A stretch of 64,000 bases of DNA, from positions 248,001-312,000 of the forward strand of contig CAMPDV010000246.1 of the NCBI GenBank assembly GCA_946699065.1, read 5' to 3'. Positions 1 to 11,173 of this stretch are shown here, piece after piece. Below the pieces are notes generated by a model. That model saw nothing but the letters and a program-made list of their open reading frames with translations, was not told the origin of the DNA and ran no database searches. Both the position numbers and the translations under genes were made by a program. Within the stretch, counting starts at the first letter, position 1; each line of letters opens with the position of its first letter. Origin of the DNA: Loxodes magnus. Lineage: Eukaryota; Ciliophora; Karyorelictea; Loxodida; Loxodidae.

Positions 1-611
1 TGCTACTTTATTCAGTAATCTAAAGGAAAAATTAACTTTACTAGTGATTTCTTAGAGTTGTAAGATACTTCTTAGTAAGTTGCACTAATTGAAAATTATT
101 AAACATGAAAAGAAGAGATTTTAGTGCTAGAACTGAAATTCTTGAGGAAAGTGGGACAAACAAGAATTCGAAAAATTCTTAAGTTCTAAGTAAATAAAAA
201 GATACGTCGACGAGAGCAAGTTGTTGGTGTTATTTGGGTACTAGACTATCTCTTATGATTTCAGTAGCCAGAATATAAATATTTAAATAAGATGAACTAT
301 TAAATTTTAAGAATGCTCTTAAAGCTGATTAAAAGCATCTTAAAACCATTAAAATACACTCTATGTCTAATATTAAGAAATATATTAATTAATAAGCTAA
401 AAGTTTAAGTTAGTTTGAATAAATAGCATAACAAGTACAATTTGGAAATTACACGAAAATAATAGAATTAACAAGATAAGAAACAACTTTAATTTTTTAA
501 ATTGTCTATCATTGATTTTAAATCTAAGTGTATTCACTAGATACATACTAGAACTTAACATTACACTAACAATTATTATAACTATATTATTATAAAATCA
601 CCATAGTTATT
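1..611. other. Unassigned left edge, possible small gene at 105-520 (+)
   Basis: An ATG at 105 opens a plus-strand frame whose first 26 codons look coding (starts MKRRDFSART). A second, better-looking frame begins near 199; a 19-nt GT..AG segment at 183-201 would join the two. I recognise no domain and the 3' end cannot be fixed, so this is only a possible gene. The rest of the stretch is AT-rich and shows nothing. Confidence 0.2.
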
Positions 612-1040
612 CGAAGGTGAACAAAAAGGGACGACTTCATCAGAGGTTGGGGAAGCTAAGTACCCATAATCAACTTTATCTCTTCCTCTTCCTCTGCTTT
701 GGCTTGGCCTCGAGACATCTGCTAGTTTGACCTTCGGCACTGGCTTATTTTAGTTTTTAATTCTGGAAATAAAAGGAAATTATTTTTGCGAGCTTCATCA
801 GAGGTGGGGAATTTAAGTACCCATAATTGATACATGTCGTCCTCTGCTTTGGTGATGCAATCAGACACAACCCTGCCATATCCTTGAACCTCCAACAAGT
901 ATAAAGACTATGAGTATTCTAAATTTTACCAGTATTGAACATTTTTATTAGTACTGAATAATTATACCAGTATTGAGCAATCCAGTATCTGATAATTTTA
1001 TCAGTAACAAACATTTTTATCAGCATGAAACATTTTTTTA
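612..1040 (-). other. GC-rich patch with two copies of a ~60-nt unit; possible minus-strand gene
   Basis: This is the most GC-rich non-tRNA patch in the window. A unit running from TTCATCAGAGG through TAAGTACCCATAAT to CCTCTGCTTTGG occurs at 634-700 and 792-852, with CAGAGG and CCTCTG able to pair across each unit. Two readings are possible. On the minus strand an ATG near 1030 opens a frame that crosses the second unit and reads like protein (contains VQGYGRVVSDC, then LWVLKFPTSDEA); the start resembles the Alba fold only loosely, and the frame breaks in the other unit by one base. Alternatively the paired units are a structured RNA. I cannot decide. The 890-1040 part carries short degenerate repeats of the type CCAGTATTGA. 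Confidence 0.3.
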
Positions 1041-2500
1041 AATAGCTGTGCACCAACGAGAGTGCTACGCGATCTATAATCAAATTTATTTATTTAATTT
1101 ACTTATTTATAGTCTTATGATTTAAGAAATTTACCTTTTTAGTATAGTAGAGAATATGCTTCTATACTTGAAAATATCTAAAAAATAATTTACGACTTCA
1201 TTATTAGCTTTAATATCTTCAATATAATTAAAACTATTTTCACTTAAAAGTAACTTATATCTTATATCATTCTCTGCATATGCATATATAGTTATGGTAT
1301 AATTCTAGCTATTTGTATTAAATACTCTTTACAACTCGTTGCTTCTTTTTTGTTGGGCTTATATTTTTCCTATTTCAAAACCTTATTTTTTGGTTTAAAT
1401 ATAATCAACTTACTATCTTATCTAATCTGTTTAGAAACCGAACTAAAACTAAAGGTATTTTATTAACGATAGAAAGAGATAGCAGAATTAAAGTGAATTA
1501 TAGTCTTAAAATATTTTCAATTATATAAGCTTTAAATATTTTCCTGTTCATCTTTAGAGTTAATTAAAAGATATAATGAGTAAATAGCAAAGAAAGAGAA
1601 ACTTTTATTTTATAACTTCATTCATTTTTTTATTTTAGAAAGTTAATCTTTTACTTTGATTGAGACATCTTTAGTCTTTCAAATCTAACCAAGTCTTTAC
1701 CATTTTTATACTAACTTTTTTAACATCTAATACCTTTTTGGCTTTGCTTATGTTATATTTATTTAAGTGTTATATCAATTTAATAGTCTTAAATTTTTTG
1801 ATGTTAACTAAAAAGGGAAAGAAAGGCTATAAACCTTCGCTTTTAATAGTTTACTATAAAAGACTAAGTTAAATAAATGGTCAACCTTTATTTAAAAATA
1901 TCTTAATTGAATTCTTTATTATTTAAGATATATCTTTGGGGTCTTTTTTAAAGATCTTTAGTTATATGGGAATATAAATAACCAACTCTTGATTTTCTTA
2001 TCCAACTATATTTGATGAAGTGTATAAGACCTAAGTATCTATACTCATAAATTTAATGCTGCATTTCTATCTGCTATTAACTATTTAAGATGCTAGTTGT
2101 ATCTATAAAATAACTAAGCTTCATTCTCTTAAATCGTAACTAAGGTCGTAAATTGAAAGTTTCTAAATGAAAGTGAAAATAGAAAATTTAATTTTCTAGA
2201 TTCTTTAGTTGCAGTCTCAGTTTTCAGTCCCAACCTTTAATTTTTTAAGTGTGTATAAATGAAAATAGTTGATATGTTCAAAGATTGAAAAATAGATTTA
2301 TTTATAGAAGCATATATCATTAGTGATTTCTATCATTTGCAAGTATAATATGTGATCAGTCGAATATTTTAACCAAACTGTTCTATTCATTTTTATATAA
2401 GAAGATAGGTAACTATTTATGAGGTAGAAAGTACTATATAATCTCCTTTGGATATGTAAAGATTTTAGTATTTAAAGAGAGAAAAAGTAGAGTTGCATAA
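1041..2500. other. AT-rich stretch, no supported gene
   Basis: Mixed A- and T-rich sequence with no family motif on either strand. Nothing is called apart from the short pre-tRNA segment ending at 2500. Confidence 0.5.
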
Positions 2501-2582
2501 GACACTATGGCCGAGTGGTTAAGGCGACAGACTAGAAATCTGTTGGGAATTTCCCGCGCAGGTTCAAATCCTGCTGGTGTCG
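2501..2582 (+). tRNA. trnS-AGA: tRNA-Ser(AGA), copy 1
   Basis: 82-nt type II tRNA. The acceptor GACACTA pairs with TGGTGTC (one G-U) and is followed by a G discriminator. The anticodon stem CAGA/TCTG holds a 7-nt loop with AGA at 2534-2536. A long variable arm (TTGGGAATTTCCCGC) and the T loop GGTTCAAATCC are present. A T6 run follows directly as Pol III terminator. Two identical copies lie at 20282 and 62306. Confidence 0.97.
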
Positions 2583-2588
2583 TTTTTT
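2583..2588 (+). terminator. Pol III terminator of tRNA-Ser
   Basis: TTTTTT immediately after the tRNA discriminator base, the usual RNA polymerase III stop signal. The 20282 copy has the same arrangement. Confidence 0.8.
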
Positions 2589-3670
2589 CCAAATATGCTA
2601 TATAAAAATTAAGCCTTTTTGATATTAGATATATATAGAATTAATATTAATAATGAAGCTTATAAAACTATATAATTATTACTATATCTTAGCATTAAGC
2701 AAAAAGTTGAAGTCATCACTCTAAGAGATAATTCCTTACTATATTAGTCATGCCATTTAAATTACAAAGTCATTTATAAAGAGTTTAGATTTATTATTTT
2801 TCTCTCTAGTATATCTTAAATAAAATTATCTATACTAAGAGCTTTATAATCCTAAACACTCTGATTAGTTATTAAAAAAACGCTAATTATTTTTAGGATG
2901 CTTAATAAATACTAAGCTTTATACCTCTCTCAATAATTATAGTTTCCTTTTTATTTTTATTACTAAAATTGAAGCTTTTCATATCTATTCCTTCAGATAG
3001 CATCCTAACTAGGTATTATCTTTATTAACACTTTTGCTTTTTAACCTTTTTAAATATAAGAAAACTTAATAGATTTTGATTTTGATTCCTTACATTATAT
3101 ATATCATTCTATTGCTGCCTTATATATTTAAATTATATGATAAAACTAATTTTTATCTAAAGATTTTTCTTAAGAAGTTAGTTATTAAAAAACTAGTTCC
3201 ATCATAAGGAAACTTTTTCATGGTTCTATACTAAAAGTATGAATAATTGTATTAGCTTATTAGGGCTTTTAGATTTGAAGAGCTTTCTTATTTGTGTAAT
3301 GGTGTTTCAGATGTTTCAATCAAAAATTCTAATGTTTATTTACATATCCCAATATGAATTTTTCACTTAAGAAAGTTATAAAATATAGCATAGTAAATCA
3401 TTACCAGTCTAAATATGTTAATCTAACTGATAATATGGTAACTTTAAATAGCTTCTCTATCATCTACAGAGAGCAAAATAAAGAATAGAGTTGCTAAATT
3501 CTATTTTAAACTCCTTTATCCTTACTACTAATTATCTTAAGCCACTTGGTACTTTTTCCTTTTATTTGAGTCATTTTAAATTAGATAGCTGAACTTATTT
3601 AGCTAGAATATGTTCGTAACTTTGACTTTAATTTAAATGCATTTAATATAAAAAGACTAAGCTTGAAAAT
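2589..3670. other. AT-rich intergenic, no supported gene
   Basis: Low-complexity A/T sequence between tRNA-Ser and the kinase gene. No motif recognised on either strand. Confidence 0.5.
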
Positions 3671-5262
3671 ATGGAAAGCTAAGTAAATGGAAGCTATAGG
3701 ATTTTATATAGCTTAGGATAGAAAGGAATAAATTCTGTTTATTTAGCTTCCAAAGTAAGTGATCCTAGTAATTCTTGGAAACAAATCCACCTGATTAACA
3801 TCCAAACTGCTATGTTGCACTGAAAAATCTAAATAATGATAACATTCCCAGAAATATTCCTAATGCAAATTAGCTAGCTGAATTGTATAAAAATAGAGAA
3901 ATACAAAATGGTGAAATTACTCAGTGTGATAATATCATTAAGGTATATGGAAACATAATGGATGAAAAGAATTAAGTATGGATCATACAGGAGTATGTAT
4001 CTGGGGGAACGCTTTTCAATTATGTTATCATCAACGAAAGTTAAAAATTAAACGAAGCTTAAGCATAGCCGCTGTTTAGAGATCTTTGCAATGGATTGAA
4101 ATACTTAGTTGATAGAAATATTATACATAGAGATATTAAACCTGATAATCTTCTTCTTGCAAAGCAAGGCTAATCTTATCGTTTGAAAATAGCAGATTTT
4201 GGATCGTCTAAAAATCTGGCATAAAAATCCTAGTAAGAAAGTGTCAATTTAGAAGTCTAAACTTTTTCAGCACCTGAAATATTTTCGTTATAATACAAGC
4301 AAAGTTTCAAAGTAGACATCTGAAGTGCAGGATGCGTGCTCTTTTTTATGCTTACAGGTTAGTCTTTAATACCAAAAAGTATTAATGTTTTCATTACTTC
4401 TTTTCTATACTAGCAAAACCCTTAAAGTGCGATTGAAAGTATAAAATGCAGTCCCGAGTGTAAAGACTTACTTTACAAAATGTTGCAAATAAATCCATTT
4501 AAAAGAAAGAGCATTTATGAAATACTGAATCATAAATGGTTTACAATGAAGTTCCAAGCTCCTACTGCTTAGATGCAATAAATAGATATTCAGAATATCG
4601 AAAATAAAACAAAAGGTCAAATTTAATAAGCAGAGAAGTGGCTAGAAGCATCAGAAGATTAAAACTTGGAAGTACAAATAGCATTAGTTAAGGTAGCAAA
4701 CTATTTCTTATATTAGATTTTAGTTTAACTATATGCTTATGATCAAATTAATGAAATAAAGAAATTAAAATATGAAGTAGTTGAAACACTAGAATACTGT
4801 GGGTCCTTAATAGAGAGTTTAAATAATGAATTAAAATAAATCAAATAAAAAATGCCAATGGAAGATGTCTTAGCGAAAGTAAAGGAGATACCTTTGTGCA
4901 ATGAATTCTAGTTAAGTGAAAGCAAGATTAAAGAGATGCTTGAAGTATCAGATTTTAATTTTGCAGATGTTTAAGTTTAAAATGAAGATGAAGAATAGTA
5001 GAAGGAAAAATTATATTTATAGTGGTTTGAAGAATTTAAATAAAAGCAGAACGAGAACCCAGAATAAATTTTTTAGGGTTAGAGGAACCAAAGTAATTTT
5101 ATATATTTAGAAAACTTATTTAATTAAGCAACCAACAATTAGCAAGTTTTATAATAGCAATAATAAGGATATAATGAAGGATCTCTGGCGTTTGATATAA
5201 ACCAAAGTTCTAACTTAAGCAAAAAGTAAAATGAAAAGAGAAAAGTTAGCAAGAAGAAATGA
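3671..5262 (+). CDS. Protein kinase with altered glycine loop
   Basis: About 525 residues once TAA/TAG are read as Gln and TGA as Trp. Kinase landmarks in order: VYLA in strand 2, the VALK lysine, HRDIKPDN catalytic loop, DFG, an SAPE activation-segment end, then VDI-TGA-SAGC where kinases have Trp, and a final HKWF. The frame changes between VYLASK and VALK; removing a 14-nt GT..AG segment (3755-3768) restores it, so a tiny intron is inferred. The glycine loop reads LGQKGINSV, so the second and third glycines of GxGxxG are missing although the other catalytic motifs are intact. The ~230-residue C-terminal part is charged, Gln-rich and probably coiled coil, ending KVSKKK then TGA. The family beyond 'Ser/Thr kinase' is not clear. 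A longer reading through that TGA is possible. Confidence 0.8.
3755..3768 (+). other. Putative 14-nt intron in the kinase gene
   Basis: GTAAGTGATCCTAG begins with a perfect GTAAGT donor and ends in AG. Removing it joins the VYLASK frame to the frame holding the VALK lysine, the correct distance and order for kinase strands 2 and 3. Introns of 15-16 nt are known in heterotrich ciliates. Alternatives are a genuine frameshift or a sequencing error. Confidence 0.5.
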
Positions 5263-6567
5263 AAGAAAAAATATTTATTAGCATTCTTTATTATTATTTG
5301 AATTTTCCTAAGCTCAAGCTATTTGTTAGTTCATATACTTCTTACAAATATTAAATTTAGTGCTAAGTAAATTCCTTTGAACTAGAAAATTTACTAAGGC
5401 ATTTGCTCTAAAAAATTATCTGATTAGCTAACGAATTCATTTAAGAACTTATTTTCTTATTCTATTTTTATAAAAACTCAGAGATTTCGTAAAGAGCCTG
5501 TAAATGGCTTATCTTTTTTTAATAATATCAGTATCAATGCTAAAGAGAAGGGAGACTAAACGAATTTTGGTATCAAAAGTCTGATCATTTAACTTAAAAA
5601 GAATTTAATTTTGTTATTATCTTAACTATAAAGCAGATTGGAAATATACTTGCTATTAAATAGTATAAGGGTAATTTATAAATATTCCTTTTTTCTGATT
5701 TAAATAATGACTGCTAGTGACTTTTTTCTTTTAACTTAACAGTAAATTGTTCTCTTCTAGTAATTAAATAGATTCAGTCATTTTTGTTTATTTTGATTTA
5801 GTATTTTCCTTTGCTTTATAATATCAATACTTAGATGTCTTATCACTAAAAATTCAAAGTCTTTTAAAAATTTTGTTGTAAATGAAGGTAGAAAAGTTTC
5901 ACTCAATTAGAAACTAAAGAAAATATGGAAACTAGATGAAAACTATTAACATGGACTAAAGGCACCAAAAGGTTTAAAGTTAATTTGTTAGTTTGCTGAG
6001 GACAAAGGAATCGTAAAATAGTATTAAGAAAAAGCATCCATTTCTTAGGGTCAAAAGGATAACTGATAATGGATAGTTGAGAAATATAAATTCAATCGTA
6101 TAAAATAAATATGCAAGTGATTCTCTTCTTCAAAAAGTGTTTTCAAATATTTTAATTCCTTAAATCAGCAAAATTTATTTTCTTTCTTTAGTAATTTTAT
6201 AATATCAATTTCGACCACCAACTTCAAGTACTTTTAATTTCATGTGTATTGGCTTATCTATGATTATATGATAAAGTTTATATTAAAGAAAGCTTATCAT
6301 GTTGAGTGAAGCAGAAAGTGCATGTTTATAAGATATGAATACCTGAATATGTTTAAAAGATTTATTCTTTTGATAAAATGAATTATGTCTATTAAATCTA
6401 TCTCTATGCCTAAAATTTACTTATTCTTTTAGAATTTCCAGCAATTCTTAATCTCTACAAATAGATATCATTTAGGTGATAAAAATAAGCTGGTAGCTTA
6501 ATTTAATTATGTAAACTTAAGCTTTTAATAGTTACTAAATAAATAGGATATTAGTAAAAGTAAATAA
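5263..6567. other. Unassigned stretch between kinase and tRNA-Leu
   Basis: Mostly 20-25% GC. The segment 5870-6110 is purine-richer and in the kinase frame reads protein-like (for example KKIWKLDENYQHGL), with hydrophobic stretches before it. It could be a separate small gene or a read-through extension of the kinase, but no family is recognisable. Confidence 0.3.
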
Positions 6568-6651
6568 GCATGTGTGGCCGAGCGGTCCAAGGCGCTAGAC
6601 TCAAGTTCTAGTGGGAGAAATCCCGCGTGAGTTCAAATCTCACCGCATGCA
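6568..6651 (+). tRNA. trnL-CAA: tRNA-Leu(CAA), copy 1
   Basis: 84-nt type II tRNA. The acceptor GCATGTG pairs with CGCATGC, with an A discriminator. The anticodon stem CTAGA/TCTAG encloses CTCAAGT with anticodon CAA at 6602-6604, reading UUG. A long variable arm (GGGAGAAATCCC) and T loop GTTCAAATC are present. An identical copy lies on the minus strand at 40118-40201. Confidence 0.97.
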
Positions 6652-7670
6652 TTTTGATTTAAAATGATAAATCTTTTAGATTAACATTTTATTCATGCTT
6701 TAAGCTGAAAAAATATCTAGTTCTACACACTCTTAATGGTTGTCTTATGTATATTAACTATCTATCTTTTATCTAATAAAATCTATTTAGTCATTTTCTA
6801 ATATGAACGATAGACGTTTTAGTTTTAGACTGAATGATTATATCTAACTGATAAATCAAAAAATATGTGAAAGATTGATGTTTGTTCTAGTAACTAAAAA
6901 GATTGAAATTAAAAGGTATTTTATTCAGGCCATTTAGTATAATCATCAGATTCTAATTTATTAAGCTGATTTCATCTATTATTATATAACTTAAGACTCA
7001 TAATTTATTTCAACTAGTTAAAGCTTCCAAGCAAATAGTGAATCTAATCTTATTTAATTTATTACTCTAGTCAATTATGATTATTTAGGTCTAGAGTCAC
7101 TAACAATTGAAAATATAAGAATGACGCACTTTTAGCAAGAAATAGTTAATATAGCATTCTTATATTAGTACCCTATTAGGGTTATTAATATTTAATATAT
7201 TGTGGCTTATTTATTAATATAAAGACTTATGGAAAAATAGCCATTTTAGTTAACTAAAAGGGCCATTTTTAGGATTCATATCAAATATATATTTAGCTGA
7301 TTTATTAGGTTTTGCTTTAATTTCTTTTTCAAACTCGATTGCTTGGAAGAATAAAAAGAAAATTAAATTTAAACCACCATTGGAATTCAAAAACTCCTAC
7401 TTATCAGAAATTGAAGTTCTTGATATTAAAACTATAAGATTAAGCTAAATTATTTCAGTATTTTTACCTTCATTTTTATACATTTTATATCATGAATCTA
7501 GCCTGTTAAATTATCTGAGGTGTATAAACTTGGCCCATTGTCGTCATTTAGTTAAACCTCCATATTTATTGCTAGTCCCTTTCGATATTAATACTTAGCT
7601 ATTATTCTCTTTAGAGTCTGTAGAGCATTTCATTAAAATTATTTAAACTAGGCTGGTTTTTTAATTACTA
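6652..7670. other. AT-rich stretch up to the first mobile element
   Basis: No gene recognised. The last bases form the left target-site duplication of the element that starts at 7688. Confidence 0.4.
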
Positions 7671-7687
7671 AACATCCTAATTATAAA
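7671..7687 (+). repeat. Left target-site duplication of element A (17 bp)
   Basis: AACATCCTAATTATAAA, repeated exactly at 8583-8599, brackets the zinc-knuckle element. Neighbouring bases outside the 17-mer differ. Confidence 0.85.
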
Positions 7688-8582
7688 TATAAAAATTGGA
7701 GTCTTAAAATCTTGTTCCCGGCTTTTTCTTGAGCAAAGAAGAGGAAAAAGCTCTAGAGAAAAAGCAGACATAAAAAAAGTATCAAGAGTCTTCTTCTCCT
7801 CACTAACAAAACTAATAAAGAACCTAATAACTATAATAAACACCTCCTAAAGTAATAAAAAGAAAGGAATCTAATATAATAACAGGAAAAGAACTTCCAT
7901 CAAAGATAATTAAAAAGGAAATCAATATTTAACAGTTAGTATTTGAAATATCCAATCTCTAGGAAGAGATTAAAGTGCTTAAGTAGGAAAATTAAGAACT
8001 AAGAAACTGATTATCACTTGGATAAGATAACTTAGAGATTAGAATTATTAATTAAGAAAGGGAACTCCAAGCATATTGGAACATTTAAAATGAATATAGA
8101 TAAGAAACAGCAAGGCTTGGAAATATCGTATAAATACAAGAGTTGGAGTTTATTAAGCAAAAGAATATTAGCACAAATATAACTAATTAGACAAGTTAGA
8201 TGGAATTAGAATAAAAAGAGGTTATAAATCGAAAACCAATCAGATAAGTAAGGAAGAAATGCTACTACTGTAATAGTAAGTGACATTTGTACAAGAATTG
8301 CTAAAAATTTTAGAATTTCAAGAAAAAATTTTGGCGTAAAGAATAAGAAAAATACTATAGGTCCTATTGCAACTAGCACGGAGATATTTACAGAAGAAAA
8401 TGATGTGAAGTACATTTTGAAATAATAAGAACAAGAAATCAAAGAAACTGAGAAGACCTTAGTGAAGATAATTTCATTAGAAAGTCAAGAATGATGAGAA
8501 GTGTTGCTGATAAAACAACTTATTTTAAAGGGTGTCCAGATTGGCACTGTTGAACATTTTAATTTCATTATTATTATAATAT
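7688..8582 (+). mobile_element. Zinc-knuckle retroelement-like insertion, copy A
   Basis: An 895-bp element between two 17-bp direct repeats. It starts with a leader of about 8 nt, holds one ORF on the plus strand, and ends in an (ATT)-rich tail at about 8565-8580. Copies B (27790-28634) and C (38677-39517) share the ORF, the A-rich leader, the tail and direct repeats of 13 bp. Long, variable-length target duplications plus a simple-repeat 3' tail are typical of target-primed (non-LTR) insertion; that mechanism is inferred. No reverse transcriptase, terminal inverted repeats or LTRs are visible, so it would depend on an enzyme encoded elsewhere. Confidence 0.75.
7696..8553 (+). CDS. Gag-like coiled-coil and CCHC zinc-knuckle protein of element A
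   Basis: A single frame of 285 codons fills the element and ends at TGA 8551-8553, which aligns with a TGA in copy B. Residues 1-80 are basic, Ser- and Gln-rich. Residues ~90-160 look like a coiled coil (EISNLQEEIKVL, then IRIINQEREL). A CCHC zinc knuckle follows with Cys189, Cys192, His197 and Cys202 (CYYCNSKWHLYKNC; one residue is a TGA-encoded Trp). The last 85 residues contain more Cys/His but no known domain. Zinc knuckles bind RNA or single-stranded DNA and mark gag or ORF1 proteins of retroelements. The start aligned with the ATG of the other copies is TTG here, so this copy may not be translated although its frame is unbroken. Confidence 0.75.
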
Positions 8583-8599
8583 AACATCCTAATTATAAA
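8583..8599 (+). repeat. Right target-site duplication of element A
   Basis: Exact repeat of the 17-mer at 7671-7687, directly after the ATT-rich tail of the element. Confidence 0.85.
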
Positions 8600-9736
8600 C
8601 ATTTTTACTTTTAAATTCGCTAGAGAAAAAAACCATAACGCATACTATCTAAAATCCATGAAATGTTCAGGAAATCTTAATAAAAACGAGAAAGGAACTT
8701 TTAACGTACTAGGGTAAGCTTATAGTACTATATAGCTTGATTGAGTAGCCTAAGATATTTAATCGAACTGATAAAGCAATTAGAATACACAAGGTAACTT
8801 ATTTAATTCAAAGCTCATAAGTTAACTCTAAAGAATTGGTAAGAAAATAAAAAGATTGCTTTATGACTGTATCTTAAGTATTATGCAAATACAATCCACT
8901 AAGGAATTTATAAAAAAGCATAACTATTCTATTATGAACCTCAGTTCATAAGTTACGAGATAAGATTCTAACATTATGAAAAAGAATTCTAGTGATTATA
9001 GTTTCTCTATTTACTTTATTTTTGTATTATAGAATAAACTTCATAGGTATAGGAAGAATTCGTTGCATTTCAAAGTTGAAATTCTTTAGTTAATTATATA
9101 TTTTAAACTACTAAGGATTCAAATCAAAGTCTGTAAATTATAATATCTCTTTATTTAAAAAAAAATTCTCATTTGCTTTGGATAGTTTTATTATATTAAG
9201 GAATAATAACTCCAAAAATAAGTCTGAAGAATATGTTTAAAGCAACTCACAATAAGAATAGCGAACAGAAATTTACTACTTAGAGGCATGAAGCGGAAAA
9301 CTATTAGAATCTGTTGAGTAGTTAAACAAACAAATTAACTTTCTGGTTAGCAATGCGATATAATTCGAAAAGGAGAATGGCTGACTTAAATTAGAAACAA
9401 TTCTTAATCTTCTATAATTAGCTTAATTAAAAACTGTAAATAGTAAAACAAAAAACACAGCAATTTGAAAAATGCTGTAGTCACATTAATAAGCTAGGAT
9501 ATGCTAATCACTTTTTTACTTTCATTAATTTATATAAAAAAAGGCTAAGTAGGGACTGTGATTTTTAAGTTAATATTATAAATCTAAGAAAGTAAACTCA
9601 AATATTTCTTTAGTATATAAATTCGGATTATGATGCATCTTTAATTTCACACATTGAGTATAAAATAATTTTCATTTTCTAGTAATTTTTATTTTAAACT
9701 CATTATTTAAGTCTAAATTGATGTAGGACTATAAAA
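8600..9736. other. Unassigned stretch, weak coding signal
   Basis: From about 8640 to 9340 one plus frame reads protein-like (for example LKNWQENKKIALW, then YYEPQFISYE) and is in phase with the B-box gene downstream. No domain is recognised and other frames also look plausible, so no gene is called. 9340-9736 is AT-rich. Confidence 0.25.
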
Positions 9737-11173
9737 ATGGAAGAAATGGTATAGAAACTAATCTAGGAAAAGGAAAAGGAAAAGTAGATACATGGCGTTT
9801 GCTAAATAAAGAATCAATTTGGTGTTAAATAGGAAGATTTGAAGCAGCATGAAGAGCTTAAAGTTTATTAAGGAAGAAGTGCGCAAAAAGCTTTCATTAA
9901 AAATTTGAATCAAGAAATGAAAGTTGAACAATTTAAAAAAGGTTAAGTCTAAAATCAGGAAGCTATTCAAAAAAAAGAAATCTGTCCAAAACATAATGAT
10001 TATTTAAAAGCTTATTGTAATTAGGATAAAAAACGAGTATGTGGTTGGTGTATTATAGAGGAGCATAAAGAACATGATTATATTTAGTTAGAAGATTATT
10101 AAAAATAATGCTAAAAAGAAATATAAGAAAGTATAGCCTAATTGTCTAAATATATGAAAATAGAATGAACGCTTTAGGAGATGCTTTAATTAATGGATTA
10201 ATTGAATAAGCAATAGATTTCAAATAGAAGTGATGTAGAAAATATAAAAGCAAAGTTCTAGTAAGATATAAAAATGATAGCCCAAGAAATTCTAAAAAAA
10301 TAACACGTTTAGTGCTTAAAGAAATAGAAATAAAATACTCTTTTAGTATAAAAAATTTAAATGACATAAAACTAATGAACCATCATAAAGTAAATGAAGG
10401 ATAGTACTGTTGAAGAATGCAATTAAAAAAAAGAATAAATTGATAAAATGAAAAACTAGATTATGAGTAATTGGAAATAGGAAATAAAAGCAATTAAAGA
10501 GCAGGGATAAATAAAATTGGACTAATAAAACATGTAAAGGGAAATTCTTAAAACATTCATAGAAATGCATGATAAATCCTTATTAAATGAAAAGTAAGAA
10601 AGTGAATAGAAAAAATAGAAAATTTGAGAAAATCAAATGAAAGAATTAAATAAAAAAAACGAAACAAATATAATTTTACAATAATAGTTGAAAGAGCAAC
10701 TAAAATAAAAAAATTTATAATCAGACAGTTATCAAAATGAAATGTAGAAGCTTAATGACTAAGTTAATTAGATAAAATAATAACAAAATGAAGATAGAAA
10801 TAAAACTCAAGAGGAAAAAAATTAATTAAATTAAAAAATTATTATATAAACGTAAGAATTAAAGAAATTAGAAGAAGAAAATCAACGGTAAGCACAGTTA
10901 ATTAATAAATAGGACGATAAAGTGTAAGAATTAGTTTAAGAAAACAATAAATTAACCCAGAAAATTAAAGATCTGAGTGATTAAGTGAAATAATTAGAAA
11001 AAAATGAACAAAACTTAAATTAAAATGGAAAAAGATATTCAACTTAAAAATTCTAAAATCTTCAGAATATCACTAAACCTGAAAATTTCAAAAATTAATA
11101 AGAAACAAAATATTATTGGGATAATATGCAAAAAGATTACAACCTTCCTAAATAGAATATTGGGTATGAATGA
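9737..11173 (+). CDS. B-box zinc-finger coiled-coil protein (TRIM-like)
   Basis: 478 residues with TAA/TAG read as Gln. Residues 1-80 are Lys/Glu/Gln-rich. A B-box type zinc finger follows: Cys83, His86, Cys94, Asp97, Cys102, Cys105, His110 and His113, with the signature CPKH...YC..D...CGWC....H..H. The remaining ~360 residues form a long Gln/Lys/Glu coiled coil, as in TRIM-type proteins. B-boxes bind zinc and mediate protein contacts; no RING is seen upstream in frame, so ubiquitin-ligase activity is not supported. The start is the ATG at 9737, after an in-frame TGA in the leader. The TGA at 11171 is taken as stop because the sequence becomes T-rich beyond it; the next in-frame TGA is at 11231. 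Several TGA codons lie inside the frame and are read as Trp. Confidence 0.75.

Noticed and set aside
634..700. Hammerhead ribozyme or C/D snoRNA on the minus strand (CTGATGA present)
   Set aside because: No GAAA core partner or flanking stems for a hammerhead, and no D box at the right distance.
5263..6110. Read-through extension of the kinase with two membrane helices
   Set aside because: Possible only if two TGAs are Trp; no motif supports it and hydrophobic Leu/Ile/Phe runs are expected from T-rich non-coding DNA.
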